A DNA stretch of 64,000 bases from Paraconiothyrium sp. Pb-2020 (Eukaryota; Ascomycota; Dothideomycetes; Pleosporales; Didymosphaeriaceae). The notes below the pieces were generated by a model. It searched no databases. It saw only the letters and a list, made by a program, of their open reading frames with translations, and was not told where the DNA came from. Shown in pieces: positions 55,843 through 64,000 of the stretch. The translations under genes were made by a program, and so were the position numbers. The DNA is taken from contig JAJUBI010000003.1 of NCBI GenBank assembly GCA_022419385.1, positions 1,116,001-1,180,000 of the forward strand, in the 5' to 3' direction. The number at the start of each line of letters is the position of its first letter. Positions within the stretch are counted from its first letter, which is position 1.

Positions 55843-56530
55843 ATGCTGCGCACCTACCTCTATACCTTTCTCTGTTCAAGTTTACTACTCACCAGCGTTA
55901 CCCTAGTGGATGCTTCGGACGACCCTATGGAATGCACCACTTTCGCCCTGCACGAATCGCAATACCGGGGCGACCTTGGAGCTAACACTGCTTGTGCCGC
56001 TTTCTTCAACAACAATGCCATGGACGCACCAAACACCCCCACTAACGTCACTGTACATCAATGGATGAAATGGAACCCCGAAGACAGGCAGGATCAATAA
56101 GTCCCTTTCACTTTCCACATCATGGGTGACGTCGCCAACATGAGCCTGCTGGAATGTTACTATGCCTTCCACGCCCTAAACGAAAACTCTACGGATGGGA
56201 ACCCTTTGGAAATAGATACATCGAGCCGCCGGTTATGCAATTGGTCGTGGTCCTCTGATTCATTTGTCAAAAATTGGTATTACGTACGAGATTGACGGGA
56301 GGATATATAAAATGGTTGCTGGGACACCAGAACACTTTCCTGTCGATAATCCGCTCATCCCACTGAACTTGACGACATACTGTCATGAAAGGTGCCCGGG
56401 CCAGGTTCCTCGGATAAGTGTCTCATGGTGGGAGGGTCCAAGGTGCACAGATCGGGTGTGCTCAAATGTTGTGAACCAAACGTTGACCCGAGCTGTCATT
56501 ACACGTAAGCATTTGCTACGTACCGGCTGA
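55843..56530 (+). pseudogene. Small secreted Cys-containing protein, disrupted
   Basis: The frame opens at 55843 with a strong signal peptide (MLRTYLYTFLCSSLLLTSVTLVD). After PMECTTFALHESQYRGD it reaches a TAA at 56098-56100 (QDQ then stop). The same frame resumes VPFTFHIMGDVANMSLLECY, LNENSTDGNPLEIDTSSR and RLCNWSWSSDSFV. At an A5 run (56269-56273) it shifts to KIGITYEIDGRIYK, HFPVDNPLIPLN and RCPGQVPRISVSWW, and runs to a stop at 56528-56530. Several Cys and N-glycosylation sites point to an apoplastic protein. The TAA fits CAA changed by C-to-T. Both breaks would have to be errors for the gene to be alive. No family is recognised; an effector-like role is only a guess from size and secretion. 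Confidence 0.5.
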
Positions 56531-57212
56531 GCTGTTCGAATGCTTCGTCCAAGTCGGTCCTGTGCTAAGGGGGGTTTCCCTAAATGAAAATCAAGTAGCT
56601 CATTCCACCTTATGAATGAGATTTTGAGACTGTGCATGTATTGACATTCTTATGGTCGCGATCTGATTGGAAATCACCGAAACCACTCATTACATTGGGA
56701 TGCAGATGTTAACTACAGGTCATACGTCGTCGACACCATAGGTCTAGTTCGTCACAAGGAAGTATTGGCAGTGTGCTCTATCAGCGACAAGCTACTCCAA
56801 TGTTAGCTCTTGGACTGAATTGCTCATAACGAAGCTTTGTCGAAGTTAGTTAGTTTCTGCGATGAGGGAAAGTGCAGGATAGATTGGTCAGCTAAACACC
56901 GCGCTTACTGAGTTTAAACTCCACGTGATTTTAGATGTTTCTTCATATTCGCTTGTGTTAAGCTCTCCGTATCTTACGTCACCCTAGGATATGAAGGAGC
57001 TTCTTTCCAAAGTTTTTATGCTCAAACAGCTCTCCATAGCTTGTAAGGAGGTCTATTATATCGAAAGCCCTGATGATTGGATCAGAGTAATGGCGCGCGG
57101 TATTCCATCTCCAGATCCAACAGAAGCGGTGCGACCATACCTATCACGAAGCACTGCTACTCATTAATCAGCCCATCAGCGGCAGTGCAAAAGGTTTGCT
57201 CGATCCACCCAG
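56531..57212. other. Gene-poor region, nothing recognised
   Basis: Between the broken secreted-protein gene and a gene relic. No supported frames. Confidence 0.4.
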
Positions 57213-57560
57213 TCACATCAAACATTTCACCGGAATCAGCATTTCATTCATGCATTTTGCAAGCAGGACTGCTCTCCACAGAGTTGGAATTTCCCGTGTA
57301 AGCCGTAATAGAGCTCTCGCCATTTCCTCGTGTATGTCATAGACCAAGATCATCTGCATACCTCCCCCGAGGTATGCGATGTCCCGCGCAGCTTTCATGT
57401 AGCTTCGGCATGTAGCTATATCGCGCCGTCGGTGTAATCATGCTCAATGGGAGTGCGATGAGAGCCTCTGCTTGAGTCCAATATGGATGCGGATCAAAGT
57501 ACATCACATGTAAGCTTGGACCCTCAGCAATGAGGGGATTACATTGTCCAGAGGACACTG
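57213..57560 (-). pseudogene. Relic of an unidentified gene
   Basis: Two overlapping minus-strand frames read like one conserved sequence with a frame break. The first has DPHPYWTQAEALIALPLSMI and ends near ARYSYMPK; the second continues RDIAYLGGGMQMILVYDIHE, then ARALLRLTREIPTLWRAVLL. The break is near 57400. I do not recognise the family and no start is present. Confidence 0.3.
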
Positions 57561-57780
57561 AGATTCTAGGCTTTCCGTTCGCTCAAGCATTTGTGAGCAG
57601 TAAGTTGCTTCGTGGCCGTCTGCGAATCGCCACTGTTGTACGTATTGTATTTGGGTTTTCTAACTCAGTTGCAGTTGATGCTTTTGGGGCGCGGAGACGC
57701 GGACATTGATTTGATGCACCCAGTCATAGCCATTTTCTGAGAGCCTGCGCAGACCGAGACACACCACCAAATACATTGAT

Positions 57781-59447
57781 TCAGCTTTTCACCCTGATTC
57801 GTGGAGTTGCGCGCACCATCAATGGATCCTTGATCCATAGCGCAAAAGCTTTTTGATCTGCCCAGTTCTTGCTTTCATCGCAAAGCTCCAAGTCAAATGT
57901 AAAAAGCAGGGTGGCCATGATCAATCTCATCTCGTGCATTGCCATGTTCTGGCCAATACAGTTTCTGTACCCATATCCGAATGGCTGATGAGCGTTGAAT
58001 GAGTCATCGGCATACTTTGGGTCTGTCCCTAAAAATCGCTCAGGAACGTAGCTGTAGGGATCAGTAAAGTTAGACTCTGAGTGATATGTTGACCAGTGAT
58101 GAACGGAAACCCGCGTGCCTGGAGGGATCCATTTCCCAAGGATCATCTGACCGCCCTGTTGTGTGATACGGGGACTACCTATCGGCACTGGAGGATAAAT
58201 GCGGAGCGCTTCCTTGAGACCTAATAGCAGTACTGTCAGCATACGGCTGCTCATTGTGCTGCGCAATCATATTACGTACATGCGTTCAGGTATTTCAGGC
58301 TACCCAGCTTCTCAAGAGTCATCTTGTCATGACGATCAAACGAACTTCTAACTTCCTCAACCAGGGTATCGAATTTTAGAGGGTTCTTCAGCAGATGGTA
58401 TATGGCACCGCTCAGAAGAGTGGCTTCGAGAAAGCGTTCCGTGTCAGTAATCGTGCGCTTCAGTTCTTCGGCAAAGACTTACCAGTCGTTTCTGAGCCGG
58501 CCAACATAAACACTTCAGCGTTGGAATGCATTTCCTCTAGGGTGAGTCCTCTTTCAGTACCTTTGTTCTTCTCGTCTAGGACGAGGTTCCACACATCAGG
58601 CTTATTGGATCCCGCTTTCAGTCGCTTGTTCACAAGCTCTTCCGAAAATGCACAGTGCGCTTTCCTCTGCTCTGCAATGACCTTTGGTTGAAATCGTTCA
58701 AAGAGCGTGACTCGGAGCAATGGGTAGTAGTTGATCATGGCCACCAGAGGTAACATTTTGAGAGAGCCGACAATAGATGCCACCCACGGGCTGTACTCAG
58801 TCTTCGCCAGCATTCCCAAGTTGTGACCAAACGTGAGCTCAGCCATGACGTCAAAAGTAGTAAAGTTCAGTAGCTCTCCAAGGTCGATGGGCTTCTTGCC
58901 GTCATGGCCCACTTCTGCGACCTTGTACTTTAATAGATCCGCATATTTCTGGAAGAGGGGCTCCTGAGCTTTGAGCGATCGAGCCGAGAAGGCTGGGGAA
59001 AACAGGCGACGCATTCGAGTATGGTTCTCATGGGTAGCCGTCAAGAAAGGTGCCACACCTATTTATGTCAGTGTCGGAAAACGAGCAGATAAGAGATCAC
59101 ACACCATTGACGGGTTGGGGTGAGAACTCTACTGCCTTCTCTTGAATCTTTGCGCCATGGACTTCCTGCCATCCCTCCGCTGAAGCGTAGCTGACGTCTG
59201 TCGGACCAAACCTTACCACAGGTCCATACTTGTCGTGTAGCCTCTTCATCCAAGGTACGTCAACGCCACGAAACGAGACATACCAATAAGGAATGCGGCT
59301 AATTGCACAAAGTACAGGGCCCGGCAATGAGGCAAGGGGATGCAGTGTTGCATAGTAGAGTGCGCTGACGATGTAATACAGGATTCCTGAAAGCAACAAG
59401 GATAAGAACAGTGTGTGAAACATGTTGGTAAGTGTAGCAAGGAGCAT
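57781..59447 (-). CDS. Cytochrome P450 monooxygenase
   Basis: Exons 59105-59447, 58483-59058, 58280-58423 and 57781-58220 give 500 residues. The N-terminus is a membrane anchor (FHTLFLSLLLSGILYYIVSA), followed by the Pro-rich hinge PLASLPGPVLCAISRIPYWY. The I-helix AGSETT oxygen-activation motif closes exon 2. NACLKEALRIYPP provides ExxR, built across an intron. PERFLGTDPKYADD and the heme loop FGYGYRNCIGQNMAMHEMRL complete the set, with the thiolate Cys present. It resembles the isotrichodermin hydroxylase/pisatin demethylase-like fungal P450s in general layout. It lies 628 bases from and on the same strand as a terpene synthase, which suggests it oxidises the terpene product. Confidence 0.93.
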
Positions 59448-60075
59448 AAAATGTAAAATAGAGGTTAAGGAGACGCTCTATCAGAGCATAAGAGAGATAC
59501 GGAGCAATTGTGCGGCTCGTGAGAAGAAACTTTGTCACTGGTAAACATGGGAAAAATAAAGTCTGTAGGCGAGATGCACAATTTTGTCATCGCAGGATCA
59601 GAATCTTGCAACATGTGGCGACAGTGGCGTTCGGAATACTTAGAAGAGAGTATTCCTCCCGAGCCATGCTGTGGGCATTGGAGATCCTTGCTGTAGTAGC
59701 CTCTGGCGGTGAGCAGTAGCCCCAATCAGCATCGAGGATGTTTCAGACATCGAAAAGAGTAATCAATGTTGATCTCTAGACTGCTTGTGGTTAGCCAACA
59801 CGATAGAAGAGCAGAATTATAGATCCTTCGCAACATTACTTTGGAGCAACGATATCTGGACCTTGTTGCGGTCTCACGTTCTAGGCTGATCGTCAGGGGC
59901 CGAATACCCGTTGACGGAAGGCGGCCCGTTACACCAATCACTTCAAGCAAAAGACGACCCTTCAGGATTCGGCTATCAACGTGTTGGCGTTATTGGAAAT
60001 CCTTCCTGCCTTTAATCCACGAGATACCGATGCTCAAGGTAGTTGAACCAATATACGATTCATTTGCTGAAAGAT
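59448..60075. other. Intergenic between terpene synthase and P450
   Basis: P450 promoter and terpene synthase 3' flank. No specific motif is assigned. Confidence 0.45.
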
Positions 60076-61803
60076 CTATCTAACAAAATAATCCTCGTCT
60101 CCCTCTGAATACTTGACATTTGCACACGACTGATCCGTAGATTGTGGGTGGAACGGGACTGGCGTGGCCATAGGCTCAGCGTCATTTGCTGATTCGAATG
60201 TGGGCGGAAGCTCCATGAGGCCTGTCTCGTGGACGTCATGGCCCTCATTGCCTAAGAAGCGACCAGTTTGGAAGCTGTCGGATATGTGAGCGATCTGATT
60301 ACAACATGCATTGACTTGCCGAGGACTAATCCTTACCTCCAATATAAGTTCCCGTGGGCCATCGCCCTGCAAACCTCCACGAAGTTCATAACCTCGCGAT
60401 CAACATCCTCGCCATAGGACGGCAAATCCGCCAACGCAAGAAACCATTGGCGGTAGCAGTCTTCGATCATGTCGCCAATTTTGTCCATGGCCTGCTGGAC
60501 GGTGGCACAGTCCTTGTTCATGAGGAGGGTGATCAAGTTGAAATCAACTCCTAGATCGAGGTCCTTACGGTAAGAAAGCACATCGTTGACCCTAAGATGA
60601 ATTGGTACGAGCTCTTCACAAAATATATGACGGCATTTGACTTACAGTATTACCAGGTCGGCTGCAACTTGCATGCATTTCTGCAAGCTTGGGTGGTCGT
60701 AAGCTTTCTGTGGCACTTTGATGTTCCCGGCCCACTCGGCGAGGGTGATGGCCGGGTACACACCAATCGTGCCTCTCCGCAGGTCGAAGTACGCATCCAC
60801 GTCGCATGTGAGACTCGCACCCCTAGCCTCTAGGTCAACCTGTACGACGAGTTGTTCGAAGTATCGCTTATGCTGATCTATCCATCGCTGTTGCATCTCT
60901 ACATTTGTCAGAGGATTAGCATCGTGGCCGTGACAATATACTGAACAGGCGAGTCTAGCGTGCGGAAACTGAGAGGAACTGAACAGATGCAGTCGAATCA
61001 AACGTACCTTCACTGGATGTCGCCCTTATTCTATCGCAGCACATTTGAAAGATATACCGCACTGGATGCGACTCTGGGCTGTACCGGGGGGCGCTTCCTT
61101 CCATTATGGCCAAGGTCTGCTTCACTTCCTCCGCTGCAGCAGGAACGTCTGTTTTAAGGCTCCTTCGTCAAATTCTGCTCAATAAACCAGTATTAGTACA
61201 AACAGAGCAGATAGGAGGACTTCGGAGGACAGAGTGGCTCCGTACAACATACCATCGTCAAAGAAGAATACCTGAGGCTGTCAGTCTTCGTGAGATATAT
61301 GGTAGTGAGCAAAAGCACTAACCCAATTTTCCAGTCCAACATCATGACGAGACGGTCTTCTGGCGCTGTTGCCGACCATATAGACGCAAGATAGCATAGA
61401 TCAGCTTGTGCGTTCTTCGCTGCTGTTTTTTTGTCGAAACCCATGTGTCTGCGTAGGATGTTCATGTTAGCACAATTCTTGTTGCATGCGCATGGGCTCC
61501 TGTCACTTCGTCCACCATCAGGTTCGCATACCTAGCAATCCAACGATCCCCCTTGGCTTTGGCTGAGAAATAGTTGGGATTGACGACAGGCTTTGGAGCC
61601 ATGATGGAACCGAAGCAATCCGGAACCCGAACGAACGAGGATTGTTCTTCAGCATTATGCTCCTCAGGTTCGTGGATGCTTGCAGCCTCTGACTCTGGAG
61701 GTGTTGGTATACTGGATATCGGAAATCCTTTTTTAGGGGACATGAGGTCGGCCTTGTTGAAAGTTCGGTTCTCGGTCATGGTGAAAGTCTGCTTATCGTT
61801 CAT
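60076..61803 (-). CDS. Class I terpene synthase (sesquiterpene-type), frame-disrupted in two A-runs
   Basis: Seven exons: 61532-61803, 61323-61448, 61253-61271, 61008-61174, 60646-60898, 60337-60591 and 60076-60274. Family landmarks are DLCYLASIW, then VFFFDDEFDEG (the DDxxD metal site) built across a 19-base exon, LVNDVLSYRKDLDLGVDFNL (the NSE-type metal site, with Asp where Glu is usual) and NLYWSFQTGRFL. The joined frame works only if one extra A is assumed at 61327-61330 and another at 61152-61155; as written the protein stops after about 130 residues. With both bases, phase closes over all exons at 430 residues. Either the gene is dead or the assembly has lost A in two runs. The family cyclises farnesyl diphosphate. 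The P450 is next door. Confidence 0.85.
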
Positions 61804-64000
61804 ATTGAATGTGTGAGCTGCAAGTGTCGTGGAACGGACTGTTTAAGATATACTGATCACTGCGAACGGCCCTATCGTGTCGCTCCAACCTCGGTGTCGT
61901 CATGGCTGCGCTAAAGCCTCCAAGATATGCGTTGTTGAAGCTCATGCTGTGTCGACGAATGTCCACTTGTCGTCATTGCTGACAGGCCTTGTTTCCACGA
62001 GGCTGAAGTGTCGCGCTGATCATAGCATCAGAGCGGTCGGGCATTGAATCAAACAGAATAAAATAGACCGTGTGCGTTGCAATCCTTCGAATCCTTCCAC
62101 GTTGTCTCTTCGAATCATGTCTTGAGGGCGGGTAATCTCCGTACAGATCTGGAGCCAAAGACCCATGGCCGTCTTAGCACAAGGTATCTTCGGGACCTTG
62201 GCCAATGGTGCCTGGGGCAGATTATGGCTCATAACCTCTTCCTTGACCGCATATTCGCAGATCACGACGAATAACTGGAAGATGATGTATTCGGTATTAT
62301 GTTTCCGCCTTATGGAAGACTCTAACTTGAGTGCGGATTCAATGCTCAGATAAAGTGGTAACGGAGCGCCTGAGCAAGTTGCAATCCTCTTGCATCCAGC
62401 CTATCGGCCACCTAATCATCAATCGCAACGTGTACTTTCATTCAGGTTCTACCACCTCGATGTATCGGCACTGTGGAGCTGCATGACTGCATGTGGACGA
62501 CCAACGATGGCGACTCCAGTCTAGTGGGAGGACCAGAAATACGGTATCAGCCAAGCGAACTAGTCAGGCAGAAGGAAGCCAGGCCCCGGTCGTACGTATG
62601 TGCTAGCTGACTGCACCATCAGCGATAGGGTCTAGATGCATTGAAGGCATCCAATGATCATAATTAACCGCGGTGTTCTCTTTGTAAGAACGAATTATCG
62701 CTGTAAAATTATGCTTTGAGGTGGTGGATACCACCGTTGCATTAACACGCAGAGATAATCCGCTGTATGGTGCCAACTCCTGCATATAGACCCACACATG
62801 CATGAGCGGAACGCAGGTTTAAACGGTCACATGACCCAGGCCAACGCTCGAATTAGCTAATCAGTTCCAGAAGGCCGACCCCAAAAGAATTGATCGGACC
62901 CGACATGGCACCTTATCAGGCCTGAATGTACGTAGGCATACCAAGCCCAAGGCGACGATCTACCCCTTCGAATACACCCTATTCGGCCCGCTTGCCTGCG
63001 TTGAACACGAACCACCTTGCTAACCTAACAGCGAGGAGATTTGCATATCCTGCGAGGCGATCCGTACCGTCAGTGATTACGACAGAGACGGAGCCGCGCG
63101 AGAACGGCAGTCGCCGCAGATCCGCTAGGCCCGGCTACATTAGACTGGGTTGTGCACCCAGGGATACCTTACCAAAAGCCGTCGTGATATCCGGTTGTAT
63201 ATGAAATTACCTTCGGACTCACCATATATCAATGACGATGAAAGCGATAACCCTACAGTGTGTACTAGAGTTTCACGAAGATTAGATTTTGGTGATCTTG
63301 AATAACTCATCCATGTTAATCGGAACAAATCCAAGTACCAATGAATTGTTGGCATACATACATGAAAATATGTCCAGTACGAGTTCCCCGGCCCGCTCGA
63401 AGATTATCGGGTCGCCAAGTCGTAAAATGTGCCCTTGTTAGCATAATTGATCATCTTTGGACGTCACTGTGCACATTGGGTAACAACGGATCGTGTTCGC
63501 TGCCTCCTGGCATCAACACTTATACTCACAAGGATTGGTTTCATGGAAAGCAGTCCTAGATAGGTAGCATTACGTACGTCGATAATCATTTTCAGAGAGC
63601 GGGATGCCTGGACCCAGCTTCCAAAACTGGTTTGAACGAAATAGCAAGTGCGTTTTCTTTCCCTGGTGAAGTTCGAGAATTGTCGGCAGGATGGTTACGC
63701 CAGAATACACGTGTCTCTTTGGAGCACTCTGATGCCCCTATGTAACTAGCCACTACCACTCTTTGGCATTAGAGTCTGACAAGTCATTCAAAAACTTCGT
63801 TCAAGATTCCTATCACCTTGGACTGCCCGGGACATTGGCCATTTACTGAGGATTGATCCTTGAAGAGCATTATCGGAGTGATTTGTTCTCTAAAAGTGTA
63901 ACCGTTACAGACAAAAAATATTGCTGTTTGATCCTTGAAATACAGGGGACAAAACAAGGCCATGGCGAAAAATTGTAATCAGGTAGATATCCAATCGATG
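61804..64000. other. Gene-poor right end
   Basis: No gene is supported in this 2.2 kb. Frames near 61973-62274 (minus) and 62926-63204 (plus) lack domains and splice-consistent partners. It contains the promoter of the terpene synthase. Confidence 0.4.

Noticed and set aside
61973..62274. Minus-strand frames reading KVPKIPCAKTAMGLWLQICT
   Set aside because: They look slightly conserved, but I cannot name a family, and there is no start or splice partner.

Overview
This window is nuclear DNA of a filamentous ascomycete (Pezizomycotina). Genes are short and lie close together on both strands. They are cut by introns of about 45-60 bases with GT..AG ends and CTAAC-like branch sites. The content includes Zn2Cys6, RTA1, HET-domain, heme-thiolate peroxidase and alpha-aminoadipate lysine genes. 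A dothideomycete is plausible, but class cannot be fixed from sequence alone. No rRNA, tRNA, CRISPR array or intact transposon was recognised.

Layout. 1-6 kb: the 5' part of a HET gene (minus strand, running off the left edge) and several small lineage-type proteins, two of them internally repetitive. 7-16 kb: a conserved housekeeping block of Rac GTPase, a UBX-domain protein, CMS1, CENP-T, SURF1/Shy1 and the V-ATPase assembly factor Vma22. 16-19 kb: a Ser/Thr-rich protein made of many mini-exons with unresolved N-terminus. 19-24 kb: a GH18 chitinase-like protein, a chitin/hyaluronan-synthase-like GT2 membrane enzyme and a UDP-sugar 6-dehydrogenase of the bacterial N-acetylhexosaminuronate type. 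This trio looks like a polysaccharide locus and is the most interesting group here. 25-31 kb: flavin-reductase-like protein, SDR, mercaptopyruvate/thiosulfate sulfurtransferase, APC11 and a conserved hypothetical. 31-45 kb: accessory DNA with a damaged tannase/feruloyl esterase, a heavily decayed HET gene, a Zn2Cys6 regulator, RTA1, a heme-thiolate peroxidase and an extracellular intradiol dioxygenase. 46-51 kb: conserved F-box, DUF1769-like and homoisocitrate dehydrogenase (LYS12) genes. 51-62 kb: an intact HET gene, an MFS transporter, a broken small secreted protein, a gene relic, a cytochrome P450 and a terpene synthase. The last 2.2 kb shows no gene I can support.

Working together. The chitinase, GT2 synthase and UDP-sugar dehydrogenase could make and trim an extracellular polymer containing amino sugar and uronic acid. 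The terpene synthase and P450, on the same strand and adjacent, look like a minimal terpenoid pathway, with the MFS pump a possible exporter. However, the terpene synthase needs two single-base frame corrections in A-runs. Two other broken accessory genes also have A-run frame changes, so either gene decay or homopolymer errors in the assembly must be considered. Exon coordinates given below were checked for reading phase by hand.
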